DNA from: JACRAR01 sp041674385
Lineage (GTDB): Bacteria > Pseudomonadota > Gammaproteobacteria > Burkholderiales > Rhodocyclaceae
Direction: 5' to 3'
Assembly: GCA_041674385.1 (NCBI GenBank)
Contig: JBAYVU010000013.1
Span: forward strand, 1 to 64,000
DNA: 64,000 nt
Shown: piece by piece, positions 25,824 through 33,901 of the stretch
Layout: every line of letters begins with the position of its first letter
How positions within the stretch are numbered: the first letter of the stretch is position 1
The notes under the pieces: model-generated
The model's input: the letters and a program-made list of their open reading frames with translations, nothing else
What the model was told of the DNA's origin: nothing
Database searches by the model: none
Program-made: the position numbers and the translations under genes

Positions 25824-26582
25824 CTAGAACTCATATTCGGCTTGCATCCTGAAGGTATGATCAGGCGCAGCGGGGGTGGTGCCGATCAGCCAGGCCGCGT
25901 TGTAGTTGATGGCTTGATGGTGCCCCATGGGCAGCTTGCCGAATACCGCTGGGCCGAGGCGATGATTCTGCAGGTCGTGCGAATCCCAATCGTTCCACTT
26001 GCCCATTTCGCCAAAACCCTGCAATCCGTATTCGAAGGCACGCAGCCAGCGATACTTGATCTGCCATTGATAACCGATTTCCGTGTGGTGTTGCACGCTC
26101 GGGTCCTCGTCGTGGCCACGGAACTTGCGCTCGAACAGCAGATTGGCATTCAGTTGCAGCTTGCCGATATCGGTTTGCAGGAGCGGCCCGAATTTGAATT
26201 CGAACGAGGGTTCGCCATTCCTGTGCGGCTTTTCGATTTCCGTTATCAGACCAATATCGACAGGATATTCGCCGGTTTCGGTCAGCTGAAACTTGTTTTC
26301 CCATTCGAAAGCGTCGAGATGATTGTTTTCCGCGCCTTCCCGCTGATATTTCACATACAGCTCGGTGAACCAGCGTTCGGTGGTGCCATAGCCCAGCCCG
26401 ATGCTAAAGGCTTGCTGGCGGATTCCTTCGCCATCCTTGGCGGAACCCAGCTTGAAATCGATCTCCTTTTCGCCCTGTTCCACCTTTGGCGTATAGACAT
26501 AGTCCGCCGGTCCGGCCAGAGCGGTACCGGAAAACAACATACCTGCGTAGATATACGCAGCGCACACAGCCTTGAATTTCAC
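25824..26582 (-). CDS. Outer-membrane beta-barrel-like protein linked to FTR1
   Basis: A 252-residue exported protein. A signal peptide ends near GTALAGPADY. The rest alternates polar and hydrophobic residues with many Tyr/Trp/Phe, and the C-terminus is AEYEF, the terminal aromatic expected of an outer-membrane barrel. I do not recognise a named family. The start overlaps the FTR1 stop by four bases (26579-26582), so it belongs to the cupredoxin-FTR1 operon and may help iron cross or reach the outer membrane. That function is inferred from context only. Confidence 0.7.
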   Translation of the reverse strand: MKFKAVCAAYIYAGMLFSGTALAGPADYVYTPKVEQGEKEIDFKLGSAKDGEGIRQQAFSIGLGYGTTERWFTELYVKYQREGAENNHLDAFEWENKFQLTETGEYPVDIGLITEIEKPHRNGEPSFEFKFGPLLQTDIGKLQLNANLLFERKFRGHDEDPSVQHHTEIGYQWQIKYRWLRAFEYGLQGFGEMGKWNDWDSHDLQNHRLGPAVFGKLPMGHHQAINYNAAWLIGTTPAAPDHTFRMQAEYEF

Positions 26583-27424
26583 GGCTTGAACTCCTTCTTA
26601 TAGATTTGTTTTTGATTTCTTCGGCCGGCCCATTTCATGCCGGCGGCGGTAGTGCCGAACGCAATGGCATAGAAAACCATCTGCATGCCGGCCGGATGCG
26701 AGTCATAGCCAATCAGGCTGTGAAGCAGCATGCCGATGACAGAACTTTCGGAAAGGGTGTCCGATATGTCCCACAACGGCGAGGCAAGGCTCGGCAACAG
26801 GTCGGCCTGTATCAGGCAGCGTGCCGCTTGAGAGGCCATGCCCGCAGCCAATAAGAGCACCAATATGCCGGTTGCCGTGAAAAACCACTGCATGGGGATG
26901 CGCAGAAGGCCGGCATAGATCGCATACCCCACCAGCACTCCCGAGAGAACGCCGATCAATCCGCCGGACAGCATTGCAGAAACGCCTGTTCCCCCGGAAG
27001 CAAGAATGCCGTAAAGAAACAATACGCTTTCGGAACCCTCGCGCAATACTGCCAGGCCGACTACCACCATCAGGACGGAACATTCGCGCCGCCCATCGCG
27101 GATGGCGCTTCCCACCGTGCGCGCATTTGCCGCCAGTTCTGCGCCGTGCGACGACATCCAGATATTGTGCCAAGCCAGCATCAGCACAGCGACACCGAGC
27201 ACGATCGCATTGAATAACTCCTGGCCGATGCCGCTGGCCAGGGAGCCGATGGCGTCCGTGAATATGGCGACTAGGCTCGCGCCGGCCAGCCCTGCCAGCA
27301 AGCCGGCAACCAGCCAGCGGCTGCGACCCGGAATGGAACGCGTCGCTGCGGCTACTATCCCGATCAGGATGGCAGCTTCAAGAACTTCACGGAAGACAAT
27401 GACTGCGGATCCGAACATAGGCAA
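26579..27424 (-). CDS. FTR1 family high-affinity iron permease
   Basis: A 281-residue inner-membrane iron permease with about seven hydrophobic helices. Both REXXE motifs are present: REVLE (12-16) and REGSE (128-132). These glutamates bind ferric iron in the yeast Ftr1p and bacterial EfeU/FtrC relatives. The cupredoxin gene lies upstream (15 bases) and the beta-barrel gene downstream (4-base overlap). The upstream Fur-type palindrome suggests iron repression. No ferredoxin-like FtrD or P19-like FtrA is present, so this is a reduced version of the Ftr system. Confidence 0.92.
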   Translation of the reverse strand: MPMFGSAVIVFREVLEAAILIGIVAAATRSIPGRSRWLVAGLLAGLAGASLVAIFTDAIGSLASGIGQELFNAIVLGVAVLMLAWHNIWMSSHGAELAANARTVGSAIRDGRRECSVLMVVVGLAVLREGSESVLFLYGILASGGTGVSAMLSGGLIGVLSGVLVGYAIYAGLLRIPMQWFFTATGILVLLLAAGMASQAARCLIQADLLPSLASPLWDISDTLSESSVIGMLLHSLIGYDSHPAGMQMVFYAIAFGTTAAGMKWAGRRNQKQIYKKEFKP

Positions 27425-27439
27425 TCCTAATAATGAGGG

Positions 27440-27793
27440 TTATTGAGCAACGATGACTCCCACGGCGGTTTTCTCGTTGAACTCGCCATAGAACGGATAC
27501 CGCCCGGGCCTGAGTGGTCCGATGAAGATCGTTGAGGAAGTCTTGGCGGCAATAAGCTTTTCGCGATTCAGCGCATGGCTTTCAAACTCCTCGGGCGTGG
27601 CGTCCCGGTTATCGATAGTCAGCTTGATTTTCTTGTCGGCCGGAACCGACAACTCTGCGGGTTGAAAGCGATGGTCTTGAATGACCAGCGTGTAATCCGC
27701 ATCCGCTGCCCGTGCGGTAAACGGAATCAACCAGCACAGCACAGTGCCGGCCAGGCAGAGTTTGCTTGCCAGCTTTGTCCCCAATCTTTTCAT
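27440..27793 (-). CDS. Periplasmic cupredoxin-like protein (iron transport partner)
   Basis: A 117-residue exported protein. A signal peptide (ending near FTARAA, residue 30) precedes a cupredoxin fold with YTLVIQDHRFQP, KIKLTIDNRD and the final strand RPGRYPFYGEFNEKTAVGVIV. Type 1 copper Cys is absent: the C-terminal loop has no Cys, as in EfeO/FtrB-type cupredoxins that serve iron uptake. The role would be oxidising or handing iron to FTR1; this is inferred. ATG at 27793 has GGAG upstream. It is the first gene of the operon and lies 25 bases from the Fur-like site. Confidence 0.85.
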   Translation of the reverse strand: MKRLGTKLASKLCLAGTVLCWLIPFTARAADADYTLVIQDHRFQPAELSVPADKKIKLTIDNRDATPEEFESHALNREKLIAAKTSSTIFIGPLRPGRYPFYGEFNEKTAVGVIVAQ

Positions 27794-27818
27794 GAGCGCT
27801 CCAGATAAATCAGTGTGT

Positions 27819-27839
27819 AAATGATAACCGTTATCATTT
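27819..27839. promoter_or_regulatory. Fur-type operator upstream of the cupredoxin-FTR1 operon
   Basis: A perfect 21-base palindrome (10-base arms and one central base) with core TGATAACCGTTATCA. It closely resembles the Fur consensus of NATAAT hexamers around a centre. It sits 26 bases upstream of the cupredoxin start, where it would cover the promoter and repress it under iron-replete conditions. Confidence 0.82.
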
Positions 27840-28002
27840 GCGCAGTCTAACGTTTTTTCGATCATTAAGGAGGAATTCCCGATTTTTTGGCCCGCGAATC
27901 CCGTCTCAAGCAAGCATTGGGGTACATGGTTGGGGGGCGCGCATGGATACTCCGCGCCCGGCGTAGAGAGCCTGCCGCCCGAATTTACCGCTGGTCAGCC
28001 AG

Positions 28003-28578
28003 CTAATGGATCGACGATTTTTCTGCGGACTGCTTGCGCCGGAGTATTTCCTGGCGTAGCTCGGCAAACTGCTCGCGGGTTTCGCTGGCGATGAATTTGC
28101 GTCCGACCAGCGGGGGAATCCAGACATCCGGAATTGCGTCTGAATGATGGCTGATGCGGGTATAACCATTCTCGGCGGCCAATAGCGTGGTTCCCTTGAA
28201 CATCTTCATGCTGCCGCCGAGTTGCCGCATGCGTATCTGCTCGAAGGGCGTGAGCCGAAACTCCCTTAATGAATCGAACTCGTAGCTGAAGGGGCCGGCG
28301 CTGGCCTTGCCTTTTTGCGCCACGACGACCAGATTGCCATCGCGAGACAACTCCTGGCTGGAAGTCAGGTTGGAGATGAAGTCCTGCATGTGGCCGAAGT
28401 CGGTCATTACCGCCCATGCCTCGCTTGGCGTGGCTTGAACGAGAAAATTGACATCGACATGGACGGTTTCGCCATCCACCCGCACCGCGACTTCGATGTC
28501 CGCGCCGGGGGCGGCTTCGGCGCCGGCGGGAAGCAGCCAGATCAAGCCGGGAAGCAAGCAGAGCAGAATCCGATGCAT
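28003..28578 (-). CDS. Exported SRPBCC (START-like) family protein
   Basis: A 191-residue protein with a cleavable-type signal (MHRILLCLLPGLIWLLPAGAEA). The body resembles the SRPBCC/polyketide cyclase fold: VNFLVQATPSEAWAVMTDFGHMQDF, a central amphipathic strand set, and a C-terminal helix LVGRKFIASETREQFAEL. The fold binds hydrophobic ligands. The ligand is unknown. Start choice is uncertain among ATGs at 28578, 28590 and 28602; no clear ribosome-binding site favours one. It follows hdrB on the same strand after about 90 bases and may be the last gene of the qmo-hdr operon. Confidence 0.68.
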   Translation of the reverse strand: MHRILLCLLPGLIWLLPAGAEAAPGADIEVAVRVDGETVHVDVNFLVQATPSEAWAVMTDFGHMQDFISNLTSSQELSRDGNLVVVAQKGKASAGPFSYEFDSLREFRLTPFEQIRMRQLGGSMKMFKGTTLLAAENGYTRISHHSDAIPDVWIPPLVGRKFIASETREQFAELRQEILRRKQSAEKSSIH

Positions 28579-28667
28579 CAGATTTGGCATGATGCCATGC
28601 ATCTTATTGCATCCCCATCCTCCGGGCAATTTGGTAACTGCGCGGCAACTGCGCCGGCAGCTGTCGC

Positions 28668-29567
28668 TTACTTCGCCGCGATCTTCTCCAGTTTCTCCGC
28701 CCGGATCAGTTGCCCGTCCAGCCCGGCCTCCTTGCTATTGCCGCCATAGGCTATCGTCATGAGCTGTGAGTAGTAGAGCACCGGCATGTTGAACTGAGTG
28801 CCCTGCTTCTTGTTGATTTCCGACTGATACACCTCGACGTTTGCCTGGCACAGCGGGCAGGGTGTGACAATCATTTCGGCGCCGTGGTCATAGGCCGATT
28901 CGACGATGTTGCGGATCTGCTGTTGCGATTTTTCCGGTTCGGAAAAGGCCAGCGCGCCGCCGCAGCAGGCGACTTTCTGGTCGTAGCCGGAGAGCGCTTC
29001 GCCGCCCAGCGCTTCGACCATTTTGTCGAGGTACAGCGGGTTCTCGAAGGATTCGCCGGCAATACCGAAGGGGCGGTTGGTCTGACAACCGACGTAGCCG
29101 GCAAACTTGATGCCTTCGAGCGATTTCTTCATGGGCTTCTTCAGTTCCGCATAACCCAAGTCTTCGATCAGCACTTCCACCATGTGACGAACCTTGACTT
29201 CGGCCTTGTAGTGCAGGCCGGCGGCGGCGAGCGCCTCGTTGGTTTCCTTCATGAGCTGCGCGGATTCATCCAGGCGGTCCTTGGTCTCGCGCGCGGAAAG
29301 CCAACAGGCGGCGCAGGTGGCGACGATGTCCTGGCCCGGCAGATGGGTCTCGGCCTGGGCGAAGTTGCGCGCGTTGATGGCCAGCCGCGGCAGTTCGCCG
29401 CCTTCGCAGTAGCCGATCGAGGCGCTGCAGCAGTTCCAGTCGGGGATCTCGGTGAGCTTGAGATCGAGCGTCTTGCACATCGAATTGACCGAGGTCAGAT
29501 AGTTCGAGGCCGAGGCCTTGCGCTGCGACGAGCAGCCAGGGTAGAACGCGTATTCCTTTTTCGCCAT
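28668..29567 (-). CDS. hdrB: Heterodisulfide reductase subunit B-like protein of the Qmo complex
   Basis: A 299-residue protein with two CCG domains, the noncubane [4Fe-4S] cluster ligands of HdrB. First set: FYPGCSSQ, DWNCCSASIGYC, then TCAACW. Second set: GYVGCQTN, VACCGGAL, then TPCPLCQ. In methanogens HdrB reduces CoM-S-S-CoB; in sulfur oxidisers with Qmo it likely takes electrons from HdrC toward quinone or another acceptor. Here hdrC-hdrB stand in the place of the membrane-bound QmoC. It is 19 bases downstream of hdrC. Confidence 0.92.
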   Translation of the reverse strand: MAKKEYAFYPGCSSQRKASASNYLTSVNSMCKTLDLKLTEIPDWNCCSASIGYCEGGELPRLAINARNFAQAETHLPGQDIVATCAACWLSARETKDRLDESAQLMKETNEALAAAGLHYKAEVKVRHMVEVLIEDLGYAELKKPMKKSLEGIKFAGYVGCQTNRPFGIAGESFENPLYLDKMVEALGGEALSGYDQKVACCGGALAFSEPEKSQQQIRNIVESAYDHGAEMIVTPCPLCQANVEVYQSEINKKQGTQFNMPVLYYSQLMTIAYGGNSKEAGLDGQLIRAEKLEKIAAK

Positions 29568-29586
29568 GGTTTTCTCCGTTGCCGCC

Positions 29587-30204
29587 TCAGCTTGCCAGAC
29601 CCTGCTTCTTGTCCTCGATCTCGCGCGCTTTACCGATGATCGCCTGGAAACCTTTGAGATCTTTCACGCCGTGACCGCCGACGATCTCCAGCGGGTTGAG
29701 GCGTTTGGCCTTTACCATGCCCAAGCCGATGCTTTGCATGCCGAGAGAGGTCTTGATGCCGGCCGCTAGGCCGTCCTTGAAGTAAAGGCCGAGGGTGAGC
29801 TTGAGTTCGTTGACGCGGCCCTTCTTGACCAGGTTGTTCCAGAACATCGTGGCGAAATTGCGCGTCGGCTGGCTCTTGGGCGCCAGCTTCAGACGGTGCG
29901 CATAGCTGGCGAGGCCGTGCATGATGTGGGTGATCGGCAGCCGGCGCGGGCAGCGCACGATGCAGTTGTAGCAGGAAGTGCACATCCACATCGAGTCCGA
30001 AGCCAATACTTCCTCGCGCTTGCCGGCGCGGATCATCATGAAGATCTTCTGCGGCGAGTGCTCCCAGTGGGGACCGAACGGGCATGAACCGGCGCAAACG
30101 CCGCACTGCATGCACATCCTGACCCACTCGCCCTCCTCGACGCGTTCCTCGACCTCGCGCAGGAAGCTGTTGCCGTATCGCTTCAGGGTGTTCAATTCGC
30201 TCAT
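29587..30204 (-). CDS. hdrC: Heterodisulfide reductase subunit C-like ferredoxin of the Qmo complex
   Basis: A 205-residue iron-sulfur protein with two [4Fe-4S] sites: C31, C34, C37, C41 (CMQCGVCAGSC) and C75, C78, C81, C85 (CTSCYNCIVRC). It matches HdrC and the soluble N-terminal half of QmoC. There is no NarI-like membrane domain, so this subunit is soluble. It would pass electrons between QmoB and HdrB. The gene is 12 bases after qmoB and 19 bases before hdrB. Confidence 0.9.
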   Translation of the reverse strand: MSELNTLKRYGNSFLREVEERVEEGEWVRMCMQCGVCAGSCPFGPHWEHSPQKIFMMIRAGKREEVLASDSMWMCTSCYNCIVRCPRRLPITHIMHGLASYAHRLKLAPKSQPTRNFATMFWNNLVKKGRVNELKLTLGLYFKDGLAAGIKTSLGMQSIGLGMVKAKRLNPLEIVGGHGVKDLKGFQAIIGKAREIEDKKQGLAS

Positions 30205-30216
30205 TGTGCTGCACTC

Positions 30217-32433
30217 CTAACCGAAGCCCTTCATGGGCGACATGCCGATTTCCACGATCTTCGCCGCATAGTCGTTGATGAGTTGCGCCACGCGGGCATT
30301 GTCGGTAATCGCCACTTCAAAGCTGGCGACGCGCTCTTTTTCGAGGCTGAGCTGGCTGAGCGTGTCGTCGATCTTGCTCAGGCGGTAGTTGGCCAGTTCC
30401 GAACCCTTGACGAAATGGCACTGGTAGTTCTCGCCATGCTTGCAGCCCATCATCATGACACCGTCGTAACCTGAATTCAGCGCATCGGTGATCCAGATGG
30501 CATTCACCGAACCCAGGCAGCGTACCGGGATGATGCGGACGAAAGCCGAATAGACATGGCGCGAGAGGCCGGCCATGTCGAGCGCCGGATAGGCGTCGTT
30601 CTCGCAGGCCAGGATCAGGATGCGCGGCTTCTCGGAAAATTCGTCGGGGATGTCGACCGCCTTGATCTGCATGCCGACGGTGTCCACCGAGTAGTTTTCG
30701 AAGGAGATCACCCGCACCGGGCAGGCGCCCATGCAGGTGCCGCAGCGCCGGCAGCGCGATTCGTTGAATACCGGAAAAGTCTTTTCGTCCTCGTCGATGG
30801 CGCCGAAGGGGCATTCCACGGTGCATCGCTTGCATTGAGTGCAGCCCTCCAGCCGTACGATGGGGTAGGACAGGTCGCCCACACGCGGCAGGGAGGCGCG
30901 GCTGGCGCAAGCGTTCTCGACGGCCTGGATGGCCTTCAGTGCGGCACCCGTGGCATCCTCGGTCGCCTGCAACAGGTCCATCGGCCGGCGCACTGGGCCG
31001 GCGGCATAGATGCCGGTACGGCGTGTCTCATAGGGAAAGCAGATGAAATGCGAGTCGGTCAGGCCAAGCTTCAACTGCGGCAGATCCTTGCCTTGCCGGT
31101 AGTTGAGGTTGAGGATGGATATCTGCTGCGCCTTGGCCGGATCTTCGTCGGGCAAGTCGATATTCACGCCCGCGTTGGGTACCTGGCCGGTGGCCAGCAC
31201 CACCAGGTCGGCGGCGATGCTGGCGTCCTCGTCGAGGATCAGGTCGCGGAAGTTCACCTGGCAGGCATCGCCGGCCGCTTCAACCTTCGACGCCTTGCCT
31301 TTGGCGAAAGTGACGCCCTTTTCCTGGGCGCTGCGATAAAAGTCCTCGCCCATGCCCGGCATGCGCAAGTCGGTGTACATCACCACGGTGTCGATGTCGG
31401 GGTTGGCGTTCTTGAAGTACATCGCCTGTTTGATGCTGGTGGCGCAGCAGTGGCCGGAGCAGTAGGACAGGTGAGCCCCTTCCGTTTCGCCGCGTTCGTC
31501 GCGCTGACCGGCGCACTGGATGAAAACCACGCTGTTGATCGCCTTGCCGTCGGCACGCCGGATCGGGCCGCCATTGGCGGTCTTGGCCAGGGCTTCGAGG
31601 CCGGCTTGATCGACGACGTTGGGTTGACCGCCGCCGAGTTCCGGCAGCTTGGCGATGTCGTAGCCGGTGAATCCCGTGGTCTGGATGATGGCGCCAACCT
31701 GCTCGGTCTGAATCCCGCCGCTTTCCACGGCAATCTTGACGTTGAAGCGGCCCGGCGCACCGTCGGTCTCGGTGACGGTCGAATTCAGATGCACGCGGAT
31801 GCGCGGATGGCTGCCCACTTTGCTTGCCAGCGCTGCGACGCCGGTGTCCTGGGGCTCGTTGTAGGGTGCGCAAAACGGTGTGCGCTTCCATAGCTTGGCT
31901 GCCCAGCCGCCAAGTTGCGCCGCCTTCTCGACCAGCACCACCTCATAGCCAGTCTCGGCCGCTTCCAGTGCCGCCGTCATGCCGGACATGCCGCCGCCGA
32001 CCACCAGGATGCGCCTGCTCTCGGCTTTGTTGGGATTGCCTTGCGGCAGCTTGGTCTTCTTGAGTTCTGCGCAGCCCATGCGCAGGTAGTCGTTGGCCAT
32101 TTCCTGGCGTACCTCGTCGTGCTCACCGCCTTCGGCAACGACCCAGATCACGCCTTCGCGCAAGTTCGCACGGGTCATGGCGATACCGGGGAAGTCGAAG
32201 GCCTCGGTCTTGGCGCGTCGCGAGCAGGCGGCGATCGCCACGTGGGTGACGCCCTCGTTGTCGATGTCGTTCCTGATCATCTGCACGCCTTCGGCATTGC
32301 ACAGAAAGTCGTGACGCCTGACCAGCTGCATCTTGCCTTCCTTCTGGGCAATTTTTTCCATCTGCCCGAGGTCCAGCTGGTCGCCGATGCCGCAACCGGC
32401 GCAAATGTAGGCGGCGAATTTGTTGTCGGCCAT
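30217..32433 (-). CDS. qmoB: QmoB: HdrA/MvhD-like flavin iron-sulfur protein
   Basis: A 738-residue cytoplasmic subunit of the quinone-interacting membrane-bound oxidoreductase, the usual electron partner of AprBA. An N-terminal segment with ICAGCGIGDQL precedes the HdrA-like FAD domain (RRILVVGGGMSGMTAALEA, about 140-158). Two ferredoxin motifs follow, CTQCKRCTVECP and CRRCGTCMGACP, then a C-terminal MvhD-like domain with MMGCKHGENYQCHF. ATG at 32433 sits 2 bases after the qmoA stop. In sulfate reducers Qmo supplies electrons to Apr; in this oxidiser the flow should be reversed. Confidence 0.93.
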   Translation of the reverse strand: MADNKFAAYICAGCGIGDQLDLGQMEKIAQKEGKMQLVRRHDFLCNAEGVQMIRNDIDNEGVTHVAIAACSRRAKTEAFDFPGIAMTRANLREGVIWVVAEGGEHDEVRQEMANDYLRMGCAELKKTKLPQGNPNKAESRRILVVGGGMSGMTAALEAAETGYEVVLVEKAAQLGGWAAKLWKRTPFCAPYNEPQDTGVAALASKVGSHPRIRVHLNSTVTETDGAPGRFNVKIAVESGGIQTEQVGAIIQTTGFTGYDIAKLPELGGGQPNVVDQAGLEALAKTANGGPIRRADGKAINSVVFIQCAGQRDERGETEGAHLSYCSGHCCATSIKQAMYFKNANPDIDTVVMYTDLRMPGMGEDFYRSAQEKGVTFAKGKASKVEAAGDACQVNFRDLILDEDASIAADLVVLATGQVPNAGVNIDLPDEDPAKAQQISILNLNYRQGKDLPQLKLGLTDSHFICFPYETRRTGIYAAGPVRRPMDLLQATEDATGAALKAIQAVENACASRASLPRVGDLSYPIVRLEGCTQCKRCTVECPFGAIDEDEKTFPVFNESRCRRCGTCMGACPVRVISFENYSVDTVGMQIKAVDIPDEFSEKPRILILACENDAYPALDMAGLSRHVYSAFVRIIPVRCLGSVNAIWITDALNSGYDGVMMMGCKHGENYQCHFVKGSELANYRLSKIDDTLSQLSLEKERVASFEVAITDNARVAQLINDYAAKIVEIGMSPMKGFG

Positions 32434-32435
32434 GA

Positions 32436-33731
32436 TTAGGCGGCCTCCGTCGACGCGGTTTTGTGGATGACCTGGATGGCTCGCAACGCTGCGGCCGTGG
32501 CGCTCTGCACCGAACGATTGACGTCGAGCGGACTGCTTGCGGCACCCGCTGCGAACTGGCCTTCGTCCCCGGCGCCTTCGATGAATCCGGAAGAGTCCGT
32601 CAATATGTCGTCGGGCAGCTTGATGCCCTTGCTTTCTGGCTCCATGCCGACAGCCAGCACGACCAGGTCGTGTTCCGTCTCGTAGCGATGGTAGCCCTCG
32701 GTATCGACGCCGTGCAGGACGGGATTGCCGGCAGCGTTCTGGACAATTTTCGCCACCTTCGACTTGACGAAGCTGACGGTCGGATCCTGCTGCACCATGC
32801 GGTAGAAATCCTCAAGGCGGTCGATGACGCGTATGTCGATGTAATAGACGGTGGATTTGCCGGGGTTGGCGACATCGTCGCCGCAGGCTTCGCGCACATA
32901 CTGGGTTTGCTTCAGCGTCGCCATGCAGCAGATGCGCGAACAGTGGCGCAGATGGTTCTCGTCGCGCGAGCCGGCGCACTGGATGAAGGCGATGTTGCGC
33001 GCTTCCCTGCCGTCGGAGGGCCGCAGCAGCTTGCCTGCGGTCGGCCCGTGGGGATCGGCGAGGCGTTCGAACTCGACACTGGTAATGACATTGGCAAATC
33101 GATCGTAACCGTAGGGCTGGATCTTCGCCGCGTCGTACGGCTTCCAGCCGGTTGCCCAGATGATTGCGCCGACCTTGATATCCACGGCTTCTTCGCGCAT
33201 GTCGAAATCGATCGCCCCGTACTTGCATGCGGACTTGGCTTTCTCCGCATCGGCGGTGCCCAGCAGGCTGGGATCGATCACGTAGCGCTGCGGATAAGCC
33301 ATGGCATGCGGCAGGTAGGCGGCCTTGGTCTTGCCCAGGCCGTATTCGAAGGGATTGGGGATCTCGGCGGACACGGCCTGGGCGCAGTCGCCGCAGCCTG
33401 TGCAGTGTTGATTGACGTAGCGCGGGGATATTTTCAGCTTCACGCTATAGTCGCCGCGCCGGCCTGCGACGGCGGCGACCTCGGCCATGGTCAGCACGCG
33501 CAGGTTGCGATTGCTTTTCAGGCGGCGCAGGTTGATTTCCAGGCCGCAGGTCGGATGGCACATTTTCGGAAAATAGCGATAGAGCAGGGCAGTGCGGCCG
33601 CCCAAAGTCGGGCTGCGCTCTACGAGTATGACTTGCCGGCCGCACTCGGCTGCTTCGAGCGCCGCCGTCATGCCGCTGATGCCGCCTCCGACGACCAGGA
33701 TAGTCTGATTGGTTGCGATTGAAGCCGTCAC
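32436..33731 (-). CDS. qmoA: QmoA: HdrA-like flavoprotein
   Basis: A 431-residue flavoprotein with the FAD motif ILVVGGGISGMTAALEAAE (11-29), FPKMCHPTCGLE, and a ferredoxin-like HCTGCGDCAQ with only part of the usual cysteine set visible. It heads the qmoA-qmoB-hdrC-hdrB unit. The start is GTG at 33731 with GGAGG at suitable spacing. QmoA with QmoB forms the soluble catalytic module that contacts AprBA. The intergenic region (170 bases) is shared with the divergent hemerythrin-phosphatase gene. Confidence 0.93.
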   Translation of the reverse strand: MTASIATNQTILVVGGGISGMTAALEAAECGRQVILVERSPTLGGRTALLYRYFPKMCHPTCGLEINLRRLKSNRNLRVLTMAEVAAVAGRRGDYSVKLKISPRYVNQHCTGCGDCAQAVSAEIPNPFEYGLGKTKAAYLPHAMAYPQRYVIDPSLLGTADAEKAKSACKYGAIDFDMREEAVDIKVGAIIWATGWKPYDAAKIQPYGYDRFANVITSVEFERLADPHGPTAGKLLRPSDGREARNIAFIQCAGSRDENHLRHCSRICCMATLKQTQYVREACGDDVANPGKSTVYYIDIRVIDRLEDFYRMVQQDPTVSFVKSKVAKIVQNAAGNPVLHGVDTEGYHRYETEHDLVVLAVGMEPESKGIKLPDDILTDSSGFIEGAGDEGQFAAGAASSPLDVNRSVQSATAAALRAIQVIHKTASTEAA

Positions 33732-33901
33732 GTCGTGCCTCCGCTGCGAGCTTTGGTATGAGGCTATAATTTTAGCGAGGCCTGCGCCGCAGTCGCGCCA
33801 AATCTACCTATGGGCAAATAGAAATGCTGAATGCCGCACAGATGCGGAGACAATAGTCCGCTAAAAATCATGTCTGTCACATCCCGGAGCGCAATTGCCA
33901 A

